A stretch of 64,000 bases of DNA from Serratia symbiotica (lineage in GTDB: Bacteria; Pseudomonadota; Gammaproteobacteria; Enterobacterales; Enterobacteriaceae): positions 1,860,001 through 1,924,000 of the forward strand of contig NZ_CP050855.1 in the NCBI RefSeq assembly GCF_000821185.2, in the 5' to 3' direction. A program made the translations under genes and the position numbers. Each line of letters starts with the position of its first letter. Within the stretch, counting starts at the first letter, position 1. Below, in pieces: positions 50,828 to 60,980 of this stretch. The notes beneath the pieces were generated by a model, which saw nothing but the letters and a program-made list of their open reading frames with translations, searched no databases and was not told the origin of the DNA.

Positions 50828-50976
50828 AAGAGCCTATCCCAGTGGGCGTTCATTGTTGTAGCCAGTTTGGATCAGGACAGCGCGTAACAACCGCAGCGTA
50901 CATGGCGTACGTGAGGATGGTGAGCATTGCCCCAGGGCCAAAATGGCAAATAAAATAGCCTAGTGGGATAGATTCT
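50828..50976. repeat. Family-A element immediately upstream of gltA
   Basis: About 149 bp with ends AAGAGCCTATCCCAGTGGGC and GCCTAGTGGGATAGATTCT. It matches the copy at 21261 over the full length. The right end is 20 bp before the gltA ATG, leaving only AAGGAG (50985-50990) between them. Confidence 0.8.
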
Positions 50977-50996
50977 AAGGCGCTAAGGAGACATAA

Positions 50997-52292
50997 ATGA
51001 CTGATAAGAAAGCGACGCTAACGATTAGTAATGATGGCGAAACCCCGATCGAATTGAGTTTATTAACCCCAACACTGGGGCCTGATGTCCTTGATGTCCG
51101 CACTCTCGGTTCCAAAGGTTATTTCACATTTGATCCCGGCTTTACTTCTACCGCCTCATGTGAATCAAAAATCACCTTCATCGATGGCGACAAGGGCATT
51201 CTGCTGCATCGTGGTTTCCCGATCGAGCAGTTGGCGAAAGAGTCTTGCTATCTGGAAGTGTGCTACATCCTGCTATACGGCGAGGCACCAACCGCAGAAG
51301 AATTCGATACCTTTAAAACCACCGTGACCCGCCACACCATGATCCACGACCAGATCACCCATTTGCTCCGTGGATTCCGCCGCGACTCGCACCCGATGGC
51401 AGTGCTATGCGGCGTGACCGGCGCGTTAGCCGCGTTCTACCACGATGCGCTGAACATCAACAACGAACGTCACCGCGAGATCACCGCTTTCCGCCTGCTG
51501 TCAAAAATGCCGACCGTGGCGGCGATGTGTTACAAATATTCTCTGGGCCAGCCGTTTATTTATCCGCGCAACGATCTCTCTTACGCTGGCAACTTCCTAC
51601 ACATGATGTTTGCTACCCCATGCGAAGAATACGTAGTGAACCCGGTGTTGGAACGCGCCATGGATCGCATCTTGATCCTGCATGCTGACCATGAACAGAA
51701 TGCCTCCACGTCTACCGTACGTACCGCAGGCTCCTCCGGTGCCAATCCGTTCGCCTGCATTGCAGCTGGTATCGCTTCTCTATGGGGCCCGGCGCACGGT
51801 GGTGCCAACGAAGCTGCACTAAAAATGCTAGAAGAGATCAATACCGTCGATCACATTCCAGAATTCATCAAGCGTGCCAAAGATAAGAACGACTCGTTCC
51901 GTTTGATGGGGTTCGGCCACCGCGTGTATAAGAACCATGACCCGCGTGCCACCGTGATGCGTGAAACCTGTCACCAAGTGCTGAAAGAACTGAACAAAAA
52001 GGACGACAACTTGCTACAGGTAGCGATGGAGCTAGAACACATTGCGCTGAATGATCCATACTTTATCGAGAAAAAACTGTACCCGAATGTCGATTTCTAT
52101 TCAGGCATCATACTGAAGGCGATGGGTATTCCTTCTTCCATGTTTACCGTTATTTTCGCCATCGCCCGTACCATCGGCTGGATCGCGCATTGGAACGAAA
52201 TGCACGATGAAGGCATCAAAATTGCCCGCCCTCGCCAGTTGTACACCGGCTATACTGAGCGTGATTTCAAACCCCAGCTTAAGAACACATAA
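50997..52292 (+). CDS. gltA: Citrate synthase GltA (type II, hexameric)
   Basis: GltA condenses oxaloacetate and acetyl-CoA to open the TCA cycle. The 431-residue protein (E. coli 427) has the citrate synthase signature [13 protein letters not shown] and the catalytic His in [15 protein letters not shown] and Asp in [13 protein letters not shown]. It begins [20 protein letters not shown] behind a clear AAGGAG site. A family-A repeat has replaced or displaced the usual near-upstream sequence. Confidence 0.97.
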   Translation: MTDKKATLTISNDGETPIELSLLTPTLGPDVLDVRTLGSKGYFTFDPGFTSTASCESKITFIDGDKGILLHRGFPIEQLAKESCYLEVCYILLYGEAPTAEEFDTFKTTVTRHTMIHDQITHLLRGFRRDSHPMAVLCGVTGALAAFYHDALNINNERHREITAFRLLSKMPTVAAMCYKYSLGQPFIYPRNDLSYAGNFLHMMFATPCEEYVVNPVLERAMDRILILHADHEQNASTSTVRTAGSSGANPFACIAAGIASLWGPAHGGANEAALKMLEEINTVDHIPEFIKRAKDKNDSFRLMGFGHRVYKNHDPRATVMRETCHQVLKELNKKDDNLLQVAMELEHIALNDPYFIEKKLYPNVDFYSGIILKAMGIPSSMFTVIFAIARTIGWIAHWNEMHDEGIKIARPRQLYTGYTERDFKPQLKNT

Positions 52293-52323
52293 TGCAGCTT
52301 TACCCTGGCTAATGCCGCACAGC

Positions 52324-52349
52324 GCCGCCCGATTGGGCGGCATTCTTTT
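52324..52349 (+). terminator. Rho-independent terminator of gltA
   Basis: GCCGCCC and GGGCGGC form a perfect 7-bp stem with a GATT loop. This is followed by ATTCTTTT, and lies 32 bp after the gltA stop. Confidence 0.85.
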
Positions 52350-52474
52350 GCATGTGTCTGACAGCAAAGCAAGGGGGCCAGTAAACTCGGCCCCAGGGTG
52401 ATATCCGAGGTACTATAGAGCAAAATGGCACTCTGGGCGGTTTCCAACCACACCCGCAGGTCGCGTTACGCGTT

Positions 52475-52541
52475 AAGAGTCTATCCCAGTAGGCGTATAT
52501 TGTTGCCGCCCATTTGCACACGGACAGCGCGCAACAACCGA
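52475..52541. repeat. Truncated family-A element (left half)
   Basis: AAGAGTCTATCCCAGTAGGCGT and the following ATTGTTGCCGCC...ACAGCGCGCAACAACCG match the other copies, and then similarity stops. The right half and its inverted end are missing. Confidence 0.75.
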
Positions 52542-52574
52542 CGGTGAAACCGGGCGGGATCATGAGAAGAGACA

Positions 52575-53318
52575 TCAGGCGGGATTAGGGATATCGATGA
52601 AGGTCACGCTAAAGCCGTGCTGCTGCGCCAACCATTCGCCCAACGCTTTCACACCGCCGCGTTCGGTAGCATGGTGGCCGGCGGCGAAGAAGTGAACCCC
52701 CATTTCCCGTGCGCTGTGAATGGTCTGCTCCGATACTTCACCGCTGATAAAGGCGTCGACGCCAAAACGTGCCGCGCTGTCGATAAAGCCCTGGCCACCG
52801 CCGGTACACCAGGCCACGCGGCGGATATGCGCTGGCGCATTATCACCACAATACAGCACGCTACGACCCAGACAGTTCTCGATGCGCTGTTGCAATGCAG
52901 TGCCAGTCAGTGGCTGGTCAAACTCGCCGTGCGGCACCAGCGGTTGCACCTGGCCAATCACCCGGATGCCGAGCGCCTGCGCTAACTGTGCGTTGTTGCC
53001 CAGCACCGGATGCGCGTCGAGCGGCAGATGGTAACCGTACAGATTAATGTCATTGGTCAGCAACGTTTTCAGCCGATTGCGCTTCATGCCACACACCACT
53101 GGCGCTTCGTTTTTCCAGAAATAACCATGATGTACAATAATAGCGTCAGCCTGCTGTTCCAACGCCGCGTCCAACAACGCCTGGCAGGCAGTGACCCCCG
53201 TGACGATACGTTGTACATGCGCACGCCCTTCCACTTGCAGTCCATTAGGCCCATAGTCCTGAAACGCCGCCGTATTTAGCTCGCTGTTGATCAGATTTTC
53301 CAGATCGAGGTTACGCAT
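52575..53318 (-). CDS. ybgI: Nif3-like protein YbgI
   Basis: A member of the NIF3/DUF34 family of dinuclear-metal proteins, linked in recent work to repair or metal handling; the exact E. coli function is unsettled. The 247 residues (equal to E. coli) have the metal-site motifs VHHGYFWK near residue 63 and GHHATERGGVKALGEWL near the end. It is convergent with gltA. It lies 177 bp upstream of phrB in the same direction. Confidence 0.93.
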   Translation of the reverse strand: MRNLDLENLINSELNTAAFQDYGPNGLQVEGRAHVQRIVTGVTACQALLDAALEQQADAIIVHHGYFWKNEAPVVCGMKRNRLKTLLTNDINLYGYHLPLDAHPVLGNNAQLAQALGIRVIGQVQPLVPHGEFDQPLTGTALQQRIENCLGRSVLYCGDNAPAHIRRVAWCTGGGQGFIDSAARFGVDAFISGEVSEQTIHSAREMGVHFFAAGHHATERGGVKALGEWLAQQHGFSVTFIDIPNPA

Positions 53319-53495
53319 AATCTTCTCTCTTCATAGGTAAATGTCTGATGGCCACCTTACGCCCATCAGGACAACCCCCCCCTCTCCCCCAGATCGTTAC
53401 CTTGCTTTAATGGTGATGCGCATACCTTCATTCCAGGCTGAGCTTGATATAGCCGATCACTACCGGAGAATCTTTCAGTGCGCCTTGCCATTGCC

Positions 53496-54923
53496 TTAAA
53501 ATCCTCCCTGTTTCGCCGCTTCAAAAGCCGCCAGAGTCTCCAGACGAGCCTGCCGATGATCGACCACCGGCAGTGGATAATTCAGCACAAGCTGCTGCTT
53601 CTGTGCCCAAAGGTGGGGTTGATGAATGTCATTGTCCGGCACATCTGCCAGTTCAGGCAACCATTTACGGATAAATGTGCCTTGTGGATCAAATCGTTCA
53701 CTCTGGCTGGTCGGATTAAAAATGCGGAAATAGGGGACAGCATCGGTGCCGGTAGAAGCCGCCCATTGCCAGCCACCGTTATTGGCCGCCAAATCGCCGT
53801 CCAGCAATTGCGACATAAAATAACGCTCACCGACGCGCCAGTCGATCAGCAAATCCTTCACCAAAAAACTGGCGCTTATCATCCGCAACCTGTTGTGCAT
53901 CCAACCGGTATTATTCAGTTGGCGCATGGCTGCATCGACGATCGGATAGCCCGTTTCCCCCCGTTGCCAGGCTTGAAGCAGCGATTCATCGTTCCGCCAG
54001 CGTACCTTATCTGTCCACGCGATAAAGGGCCGATGTCTGCATAATGCCGGATAAGCCGCCATCAGATGCCGATAAAACTCACGCCAGATCAGCTCATTGA
54101 GCCAGCCGAAAGCGCCGCTTTCACGTTCTTCCAACACCGAAGGATGCTCAGCACACAGCCGATTGAAGCATTGGCGAGGAGATAGTGTGCCAATCGCCAG
54201 ATAGGGCGACAGGCTACTGGTGCCAGCAATAGCCGGCAAGTCGCGCTGGGTGAGATAATCCTGCACCTGCTGGCGACAGAAAGCCCGCAGCCGCTGTAGC
54301 GCCGCCTGTTCGCCAGCGGGGAAATCCTCCCCTGGATCGGCATGCGGGTACTCAAACGCTGGAGGCGCATCCGGTATTGGCAGAGCACCGGCGCATGGTT
54401 GTGGTGCCGGCAGGCAACGCACGTCAGATTCGGTCAAGCGACGGATAAAAGCGTTGCGGAACGGCGTGTAAACTTTATACATTTCGCCACTGCCGGTTTG
54501 CACGCTCCCCGGTGGTAACAGCAGACTGTCATCGAAATGCTGGCAGCGCACCCGGCCAGCCAGGCGCTGTTCCACTTGTTGATCGCGCCGCCATTCATTT
54601 AGCTCATACTGCCGATTGTAAAACAACACCGTCACCTGCTGCTTTGCGCAGTAGTCCGTCAGCCAGTCAATCGAAGCAGCAAAGTCATCGCACTGATGGC
54701 AATACAGCGGAATGCCTTTTTGCTCCAGTGCCTGTTGCAACTGCTTCAGGCTAGCGTGGATCAGTGCCGCCTGGCGAGGTGCCATGTCATGCCGCCGCCA
54801 TTGTTGCGGGGTGGCAATAAACACCGCCAACACCCTAGCATCAGGCTCGTTGCAGGCAGCATGCAGTGCTTTGTTATCAGTTATACGTAGATCATTACGC
54901 AACCAGACCAAGTGCGTAGTCAT
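53496..54923 (-). CDS. phrB: Deoxyribodipyrimidine photolyase PhrB
   Basis: PhrB repairs cyclobutane pyrimidine dimers using blue light, FAD and a folate antenna. The 475-residue enzyme (E. coli 472) starts HLVWLRNDLRITDNKALHAA. It has the FAD-binding region with GYPIVDAAMRQLNNTGWMHN, LLDGDLAANNGGWQWAASTGTD and the tryptophans of the electron path. It directly abuts ybgA, as in E. coli. Confidence 0.96.
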   Translation of the reverse strand: MTTHLVWLRNDLRITDNKALHAACNEPDARVLAVFIATPQQWRRHDMAPRQAALIHASLKQLQQALEQKGIPLYCHQCDDFAASIDWLTDYCAKQQVTVLFYNRQYELNEWRRDQQVEQRLAGRVRCQHFDDSLLLPPGSVQTGSGEMYKVYTPFRNAFIRRLTESDVRCLPAPQPCAGALPIPDAPPAFEYPHADPGEDFPAGEQAALQRLRAFCRQQVQDYLTQRDLPAIAGTSSLSPYLAIGTLSPRQCFNRLCAEHPSVLEERESGAFGWLNELIWREFYRHLMAAYPALCRHRPFIAWTDKVRWRNDESLLQAWQRGETGYPIVDAAMRQLNNTGWMHNRLRMISASFLVKDLLIDWRVGERYFMSQLLDGDLAANNGGWQWAASTGTDAVPYFRIFNPTSQSERFDPQGTFIRKWLPELADVPDNDIHQPHLWAQKQQLVLNYPLPVVDHRQARLETLAAFEAAKQGGF

Positions 54924-55895
54924 TCATAAAGCTCCTTGCGAATCATGGCCGTAACGCAGACGCAACGCCTCAGGGTAAGGGTCGAAATAGCGTTGATCCG
55001 CCAGATAGCTATCTGGGTATTCAGCCATATAGTGTTTGAGCAGCGCGATCGGTGCCAGCAATGGCTGCATGCCCTGCCGATAGCGGTCGATCAATTGCGC
55101 CAGTTCGCACCGTTGAGCGGCATTCAGTTGCTGGCGAAAATAACCCTGTACATGCATCAACACGTTGGTGTGATTACGCCGTGTCGCCTTGAGTGCCAGC
55201 AACGCCAGCAGGCGACGACGGTATTCAACCGCGAACGCTTCCAGTGAATCCCATTCACCAATACCAGCGACAAAGCGTCCAAGTTGGCGATACTGGGGCT
55301 GCGAATGCGCCAACAGCGACAGCTTGTAGCGGCTATGGAAGGCGATCAAACCGCCACGGGTCAGCCCTTTGTGCCACAGCATATTCAGGTCGTACAGTGC
55401 ATAAACTCGTTCGATAAAGTTTTCCCGCAGCGTTACATCATTCAGTCGACCATCTTCTTCCACCGGTAGCCATGGCATTTGACTCAGAAGTTCAGCGGTG
55501 AACAGCCCAATGCCATTTTTGCGCGAGTCTTTACCGTCCTCGCTGTAAACCCGTACCCGCGCCATACCGCAACTGGGGGATTTGGCACAAACGATATAGC
55601 CGCACAAATGCTGCAATGCTGCCACTTGCCGTCCGGCGAATTGCTGCATATTATCGGCCAGATCGACGCTGGCATCGTTGCTGTAGCGCAGCGCTGTCCG
55701 CTGCGGCTGTTTAACCAGCCGCAGCGCCGGGCGGGGCGTCGGCAGGCCAATCGCCATTTCCGGGCAGATAGCCTCAAAACGCACATAAGGGGCCAGTTGC
55801 TCTACCGCAAAAGCCAAGCGCTTGTGGCCGCCATCAAAACGCACCGCATCGCCGAGTAGGCAGGCGCTGATGCCGAGTGGGATCTTATCGCTCAT
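54924..55895 (-). CDS. ybgA: YbgA-type protein, DUF523-DUF1722 fusion
   Basis: Two domains are visible. Residues 1-150 have the DUF523 pattern GISACLLGDAVRFDGGHKR, CPEMAIGLPTPRPALRL and CAKSPSCGMARVRVY. Residues 190-310 are DUF1722 (HKGLTRGGLIAFHSRYKLSLLAHS..), the part that equals E. coli YbgA (169 residues). The fused form is common in Serratia and Yersinia. Function is not established; the partnership with phrB has suggested a role in DNA repair. It is adjacent to phrB with no gap. Confidence 0.88.
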   Translation of the reverse strand: MSDKIPLGISACLLGDAVRFDGGHKRLAFAVEQLAPYVRFEAICPEMAIGLPTPRPALRLVKQPQRTALRYSNDASVDLADNMQQFAGRQVAALQHLCGYIVCAKSPSCGMARVRVYSEDGKDSRKNGIGLFTAELLSQMPWLPVEEDGRLNDVTLRENFIERVYALYDLNMLWHKGLTRGGLIAFHSRYKLSLLAHSQPQYRQLGRFVAGIGEWDSLEAFAVEYRRRLLALLALKATRRNHTNVLMHVQGYFRQQLNAAQRCELAQLIDRYRQGMQPLLAPIALLKHYMAEYPDSYLADQRYFDPYPEALRLRYGHDSQGAL

Positions 55896-56040
55896 CGTGC
55901 TCTCCGACTGTGCTGGATAATGGTAGAAGTGTAGAGGAAGGGCTTGCAGAATACGACCTTGCCTCTATAGACAAAAACCACAGCTTTGAGCTATTCATAA
56001 GTGGCAACCTGAGTCTCAGTGCGTGGTGGTAGGCATAAGA

Positions 56041-56065
56041 AAGCGCTGCGAAAACAGCGTCTTTT
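56041..56065 (-). terminator. Probable terminator of pgm
   Basis: On the minus strand ACGCTG-TTTTCG-CAGCGC forms a hairpin followed by TTTCTTATG. It lies 21 bp past the pgm stop. The T tract is interrupted. Confidence 0.55.
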
Positions 56066-56085
56066 ATCAGATCAATAGAAGGAGA

Positions 56086-57729
56086 TTATTTGGCAGAGGC
56101 TAGCACTTCAGCGACGATTTCTACTGCTTCATGCTCGATCTTCTCACGGTGTTCAGCACCCAGGAAGCTTTCGCAATAGATCTTGTAGGCTTCTTCAGTG
56201 CCTGAAGGGCGAGCAGCGAACCAACCGTTGTCGGTCATCACTTTCAGGCCACCGATCGGTGCCCCGTTACCTGGTGCGCTAGTCAAGCGATCAGTGATCG
56301 GATCTCCCCCCAACATGCTGGCCTTAACCCTGTCCGGTGATAGCTTGGATAACGCGGCTTTCTGCGCATGGCTAGCCGGAGCCTGAATACGGTTGTAGCT
56401 TGGTGCGCCAAAGCGCTTGACCAGATCATCGTAATGCTGCTGAGGATTTTCGCCGGTCACCGCCGTGATTTCTGCCGCCAGCAGGCACATGATAATACCG
56501 TCTTTGTCAGTCGACCATGGCATGCCGTCAAAGCGCAAGAACGAGGCACCGGCACTCTCTTCGCCGCCAAATCCCAGGCTACCGTCGAACAAACCATCAA
56601 CGAACCATTTGAAGCCGACCGGCACTTCCATCAGTTTCCGGCCCAGATCGGCGACTACGCGGTCAATCATCGCACTGGAAACCAACGTTTTGCCTACCGC
56701 CACATCAGCGCCCCATTGCGGACGATGCTGGAATAAATAGTTGATGGCCACCGCCAGATAATGGTTAGGGTTCATCAAACCTTGTAGCGTCACTATGCCG
56801 TGGCGGTCGTAATCTGGATCGTTGGCGAACGCCAGATCGAATTTGCCGCGCAGTGCCAGCAGACCGGCCATCGCTGACTCGGACGAGCAGTCCATGCGGA
56901 TGATGCCATCATGATCCAGATGCATAAAACGGAAAGTCTGATCGATAGAGTCATTCACCAACGTCAGATCCAGCTTGTAATGCTCGGCCATGCGCTGCCA
57001 GTAGGCAATGCCTGAACCGCCGAGTGGCTCCACCCCCAACTTTAGGCCGGCCCGCTGAATGGCCGCCATGTCAACCACATCCACCAGCCCTGTAATGTAT
57101 GGCTGCACCAGATCTTTAGTATGCAGATGACCGCTGTGCCAAGCCTTATCCAACGACTGACGCTGCACGCCCTTCAAGCGCTGCGCCAACAATTCATTGG
57201 CGCGTTTTTCGATCATCGCGGTCAGGTGGGTGTCGGCTGGGCCGCCATTCGGCGGGTTGTACTTGATGCCGCCGTCTTCCGGTGGGTTATGGGAGGGCGT
57301 GATGACGATACCATCCGCCTGCGCCCCACCCTGACGGTTATGGCATAGGATAGCGTGCGATACTGACGGCGTAGGCGTAAAACCGTTATTTTCCTGCACG
57401 ATCACATCAATACCGTTGGCAGTGAGTACTTCCAGCACCGAAATAAAGGCCGGTTCTGACAGCGCATGGGTATCCTTACCTACGTAGCAAGGGCCAGTCA
57501 CCCCCTGCTGATGGCGGACTTCAGCGATCGCCTGAGCAATGGCGAGGATGTGCGCTTCGTTAAAGCTGTGGCGCATTGCACTACCCCGGTGGCCGGATGT
57601 ACCGAATTTCACCGCATGGGCAACGTTGCCTGCCTCTGGCAGCAGCACGTAGTACTGCGATATCAACTGAGCTACGTTGATCAAATCGTTTTGCTGGGCG
57701 GGTTGCCCAGCACGTGGATTATTTGCCAT
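56086..57729 (-). CDS. pgm: Phosphoglucomutase Pgm
   Basis: Pgm interconverts glucose-1- and glucose-6-phosphate. It has the phosphoserine loop [20 protein letters not shown] near residue 146, the metal-binding NDPDYDRHG near 300, and [13 protein letters not shown] sugar contacts. The open frame reaches 57777, but [16 protein letters not shown] at 57729 follows an AAGGAGATG site and gives 547 residues (E. coli 546). The upstream part of the open frame overlaps seqA. Confidence 0.96.
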   Translation of the reverse strand: MANNPRAGQPAQQNDLINVAQLISQYYVLLPEAGNVAHAVKFGTSGHRGSAMRHSFNEAHILAIAQAIAEVRHQQGVTGPCYVGKDTHALSEPAFISVLEVLTANGIDVIVQENNGFTPTPSVSHAILCHNRQGGAQADGIVITPSHNPPEDGGIKYNPPNGGPADTHLTAMIEKRANELLAQRLKGVQRQSLDKAWHSGHLHTKDLVQPYITGLVDVVDMAAIQRAGLKLGVEPLGGSGIAYWQRMAEHYKLDLTLVNDSIDQTFRFMHLDHDGIIRMDCSSESAMAGLLALRGKFDLAFANDPDYDRHGIVTLQGLMNPNHYLAVAINYLFQHRPQWGADVAVGKTLVSSAMIDRVVADLGRKLMEVPVGFKWFVDGLFDGSLGFGGEESAGASFLRFDGMPWSTDKDGIIMCLLAAEITAVTGENPQQHYDDLVKRFGAPSYNRIQAPASHAQKAALSKLSPDRVKASMLGGDPITDRLTSAPGNGAPIGGLKVMTDNGWFAARPSGTEEAYKIYCESFLGAEHREKIEHEAVEIVAEVLASAK

Positions 57730-57761
57730 CGACATCTCCTTCTTATCACTGTTGGCTAGTG

Positions 57762-58280
57762 TCAGATGGTCCCGCAAACCTTCTCCGTCAGTTCCGCCGG
57801 GAACTGCATCGCGCGCATAATGTGTTCGATCATACTACGCTTGCGACCAGTATTGGTATTGGTGATCACCCAATAAGGGGTGCCTGGAACGTGTTTCGGC
57901 TTAGTATGCCTACCGTTAGCCAGCAGGGTATGCTGCTCGCTGGCGAAATAAATACGGGTACGGCCATGCAACGCATCGGTGGCGGCGGCAAAACCGGCGG
58001 CATCAAGGGTATAAAGCGTGGAGAGCACCAGCATAAAACGCTCAATGGCCTTGCTCTGTTTGGCATATTCATCCAACAGTAGCAGTTCACGCATGGCACG
58101 CACGCGGTCAGACGCAAGTGGCGCAGGCAGCGCTTTTTCTCGCGGGCTGACAGTCGCCACCGGTTGCATTGCGGTAAATTTCAGCATGCGGCGTAAAATA
58201 TCGGACGCGCTTTCACCAATATGTTGCGTGTGGCTGGCAATATAGCGGTAAAGTTCTTCATCAACTTCGATAGTTTTCAT
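57762..58280 (-). CDS. seqA: Replication initiation negative modulator SeqA
   Basis: SeqA binds hemimethylated GATC sites and sequesters new origins. The 172-residue protein (E. coli 181) has the N-terminal oligomerisation helices [20 protein letters not shown] and the C-terminal DNA-binding domain with [18 protein letters not shown] and [11 protein letters not shown]. The linker is slightly shorter than in E. coli. It lies 32 bp upstream of pgm and is divergent from ybfF. Confidence 0.96.
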   Translation of the reverse strand: MKTIEVDEELYRYIASHTQHIGESASDILRRMLKFTAMQPVATVSPREKALPAPLASDRVRAMRELLLLDEYAKQSKAIERFMLVLSTLYTLDAAGFAAATDALHGRTRIYFASEQHTLLANGRHTKPKHVPGTPYWVITNTNTGRKRSMIEHIMRAMQFPAELTEKVCGTI

Positions 58281-58514
58281 CTTTATCCAGTACTGTTTTT
58301 CTACTTAGAACCTAAAGCCAAACCTTACGTTCAAGCTATGGGATTATACGGTTAAAATCGCGGGGGCGAGCACCACTGCAGGCCGCAGAACGGAGAATGC
58401 AGACTAATATCTATAATGGATTCTGCCAAGCTTGCGCCGTTAAAATCCGCGTTATTCATCATGCGATTCGATCATGATACCCTAATCTAAATATCTCTTA
58501 GTAAGAACTTCTCG

Positions 58515-59276
58515 ATGAAATTACATTATCAACTGCTGGTCGCCGAGTCAGATGCCCTGCCGGTGGTGCTGATCCACGGCCTGTTCGGCAATCTGGACAA
58601 CCTGGGCGTGCTAGCGCGCGAGTTGAATCAGCACTGCAAGGTCATTAAGGTCGACCTGCGCAACCACGGGCTATCACCGCGTTCTGAAGAGATGACCTAT
58701 CCGGCCATGGCGCAGGATCTGCTAACACTGCTCGACGATCTGCAATTGGAGCAAGTTATTGTCATCGGTCATTCAATGGGCGGCAAAGCAGCCATGGCGC
58801 TAACCGCCATTGCACCCCATCGCGTCGATAAGCTGGTTGTCATCGATGTGGCACCCGTGCATTACCGCACCCGCCGTCACGACGAAATTTTTGCCGCACT
58901 GGAAGCCGTCAACGCCGCTGGCATCACCCAGCGCCAACAGGCCGCCCAACTGATGCGTCATTCTCTGCGCGAGGATGGTGTGATCCAGTTCCTACTGAAA
59001 TCCTTCCATAACGGTGAATGGCGCTTTAACCTGCCGGTGCTGATCGCCCAGTACAAAAATATCATCGGTTGGCAAGAAGTGCCTGCATGGCCGCATCCGG
59101 CGCTGTTCATCTGTGGAGGCCTATCACCCTATGTACAAGACAGCGACCGCGAAGACATTGTGCGCCAGTTCCCGCAGGCTCGTGCACATGTGGTGGCAGG
59201 CACCGGGCACTGGGTGCATGCCGAAAAACCGGAAATAGTGCTGCGTGTCCTGCACCGTTTTCTCGACGAGGCTTGA
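58515..59276 (+). CDS. ybfF: Esterase YbfF (alpha/beta hydrolase)
   Basis: A cytoplasmic esterase with activity on acyl-CoA and short esters in E. coli. It has the oxyanion motif LIHGLFGNLDNLG, nucleophile elbow GHSMGGKAA near residue 89 and the catalytic His in GTGHWVHAEKP. The 253 residues match the family. It is divergent from seqA, as in E. coli. Confidence 0.94.
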   Translation: MKLHYQLLVAESDALPVVLIHGLFGNLDNLGVLARELNQHCKVIKVDLRNHGLSPRSEEMTYPAMAQDLLTLLDDLQLEQVIVIGHSMGGKAAMALTAIAPHRVDKLVVIDVAPVHYRTRRHDEIFAALEAVNAAGITQRQQAAQLMRHSLREDGVIQFLLKSFHNGEWRFNLPVLIAQYKNIIGWQEVPAWPHPALFICGGLSPYVQDSDREDIVRQFPQARAHVVAGTGHWVHAEKPEIVLRVLHRFLDEA

Positions 59277-59493
59277 CAGTTCCCCCTACTAACGGTGGAA
59301 AACGTACTAAAGATAACCACTTGGCACCTTTATGGCTTAGTTAGGCATTGTCGTTGCTCTACCTGCTGGGGTAATATACCTCGTTATGATTTTACCGCCA
59401 TTTACAGCGTGTTCGTTAACGTCAATCTGGGGGTAAATTTGAGTAAGGGTTTAATTGGCCCGAAGTGTGTTAACCGAACCGTCTAGAAGCATG

Positions 59494-59620
59494 TATACCT
59501 TAAATCATTCAAGTTGCAGGAAGGCAACAACGCAGCGCTCCCGCAGGGGCTTACAGCAGTAAGTAACTGGGGTGAGCGAGGAAAGCTAACGCACATGCAA
59601 CTTGAAGTGTGACGGGTATA
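59494..59620. repeat. Family-B element upstream of ybfE, 127 bp
   Basis: TATACC..TTCAAGTTGCAGGAAGGC on the left and ACATGCAACTTGAAGTGTGACGGGTATA on the right form its ends. The core has CAGGGGCTTACAGCAGTAAGTAACTGGGG. It ends 42 bp before the ybfE ATG. The rest of the 59277-59493 gap holds nothing I recognise. Confidence 0.85.
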
Positions 59621-59662
59621 AGCGCTTTTTGATGCATACTCCCTTGCAGTACACCGCTACCT

Positions 59663-59938
59663 ATGGCAAAAGAACAAACGGATCGCACGACGCTGGATCT
59701 ATTCGCAGATGAACGCCGTCCGGGACGCCCGAAAACCAACCCACTATCTCGAGATGAACAGCTTAGAATCAATAAGCGCAATCAGCTACAGCGCGATAAA
59801 GTGCGTGGGTTGCGCCGCGTGGAGCTGAAAATCAACGCAAATGCGGTAGACGCTCTGAACAAACTGGCGGAACAGCGCAATATTAGCCGCAGCGAGCTTA
59901 TCGAGCACATGCTGCTGGCGCAACTGGCAGAGCAGTGA
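59663..59938 (+). CDS. ybfE: LexA-regulated family protein YbfE
   Basis: A 91-residue protein closely similar to E. coli YbfE: MAKEQTDRTTLDLFADERRP, GRPKTNPLSRDEQLRINKRN and the C-terminal ribbon-helix-helix-like SRSELIEHMLLAQL. Its role is unknown. In E. coli it is under LexA; here I find no CTG-N10-CAG box in the 42 bp between the family-B repeat and the start, so SOS control may be lost or come from further upstream. Confidence 0.9.
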   Translation: MAKEQTDRTTLDLFADERRPGRPKTNPLSRDEQLRINKRNQLQRDKVRGLRRVELKINANAVDALNKLAEQRNISRSELIEHMLLAQLAEQ

Positions 59939-60120
59939 CCAGAACATTGATCGCTTTAGCCACACAGGCGTCGCAGCGTTCAGAATAAGATGTTTACCGG
60001 TAAGAACGCGCGCCGCTAGGGTGCTCCAAACTCTTGCCGGGTACTATTTCAACCGATGTTAGCGGAGTTATCCCTAACATCGTGTAATGCAATCTATTGA
60101 AATAAAAGGTTATACGCGAT

Positions 60121-60660
60121 ATGGCTACGGTAGGCATTTTCTTTGGCAGCGACACTGGCAATACCGAAAACATTGCCAAAATGATTCAGAAAATTCTCCA
60201 GACACAGTTTGGCGATGGGGTATCTGAAGTTCACGATATCGCAAAAAGCAGCAAAGAAGATCTTGAAGGTTTCGATATCCTACTGCTGGGCATACCAACC
60301 TGGTACTACGGTGAAGCACAGTGCGACTGGGATGACTTTTTTCCAATGCTGGAAGACGTGGACTTCAGCGGCAAGCTGGTTGCGTTGTTTGGTTGCGGCG
60401 ACCAAGAAGACTACGCGGAATACTTCTGTGACGCGATGGGCACCCTCCGCGACATTATCGAGCCGCTCGGTGCCGCCATCGTTGGTCACTGGCCAACCAA
60501 GGGCTATCACTTCGAGGCATCCAAAGGCTTGGCAGACGATGACAACTTCATCGGGCTGGCGATCGACGAAGACCGCCAGCCCGAGCTAACCGACGAGCGC
60601 GTTTCAGCCTGGGTTACGCAGATCGTCGAAGAACTGAGCCTGGGTGATATCGTCGGCTGA
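60121..60660 (+). CDS. fldA: Flavodoxin FldA
   Basis: FldA is a small FMN electron carrier for enzymes such as biotin synthase, MetH and the isoprenoid enzyme IspG. The phosphate-binding loop FFGSDTGNTENIAKMI, the FMN contact loop PTWYYGEAQCDWDDF and FGCGDQEDYAEYFCDA are conserved. It has 179 residues (E. coli 176). BioB in this window is a known partner in E. coli. It precedes fur in the same direction. Confidence 0.96.
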   Translation: MATVGIFFGSDTGNTENIAKMIQKILQTQFGDGVSEVHDIAKSSKEDLEGFDILLLGIPTWYYGEAQCDWDDFFPMLEDVDFSGKLVALFGCGDQEDYAEYFCDAMGTLRDIIEPLGAAIVGHWPTKGYHFEASKGLADDDNFIGLAIDEDRQPELTDERVSAWVTQIVEELSLGDIVG

Positions 60661-60889
60661 GCGCCATTGTTGTTGACCAACAGTTGAACGTAGGCCCAGC
60701 CAAGTGCATAGTATTATCAGCAGTACAGATTGCTGTAATTAGAAGCGACACATTTGTAGCTTCCCACATTGTCACGGTAAACTGCGTCATCGGTTTATCT
60801 TAGCCATCAAAGCGTTGCGGTGATATAGTAAAGGAATTTAATCATATCACTACTAACAATGTGCGGTTTCCATTTAGAACAACCAGTTC

Positions 60890-60908
60890 TATAATGAGAC
60901 GCAATTAA
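60890..60908. promoter_or_regulatory. Weak Fur-box-like sequence upstream of fur
   Basis: TATAATGAGACGCAATTAA matches about 11-12 of 19 Fur-box positions. E. coli fur is autoregulated, which makes a site here plausible, but the match alone is modest. Confidence 0.35.
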
Positions 60909-60914
60909 CTCTTT

Positions 60915-60953
60915 ATGCTAACCAATGACACAGGTGAAAACGCCTTACGTTGA
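60915..60953 (+). CDS. Possible short leader ORF upstream of fur
   Basis: A 12-codon frame (MLTNDTGENALR) ends 27 bp before the fur start. E. coli fur translation is coupled to a leader ORF (uof) in this position, but I cannot show that this frame is its counterpart; its length differs and there is no clear ribosome site. The remainder of the 60661-60980 gap shows no gene. Confidence 0.25.
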   Translation: MLTNDTGENALR

Positions 60954-60980
60954 TTAGTATAGCAACAGGACTGAATCCGC

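Larger units (their letters stand above)
50276..50996. other. sdhC-gltA divergent regulatory region
   Basis: This 721-bp region separates the divergent sdhCDAB-sucABCD and gltA units. It holds the CRP site, AT-rich sequence around 50460-50600 that should include the promoters, and a family-A element (50828-50976) next to gltA. The short frame at 50590-50796 has no recognisable homology. Confidence 0.55.

Noticed and set aside
53319..53495. Possible small gene between ybgI and phrB
   Set aside because: No frame with a start, ribosome site and coding pattern; it appears to be plain intergenic sequence.
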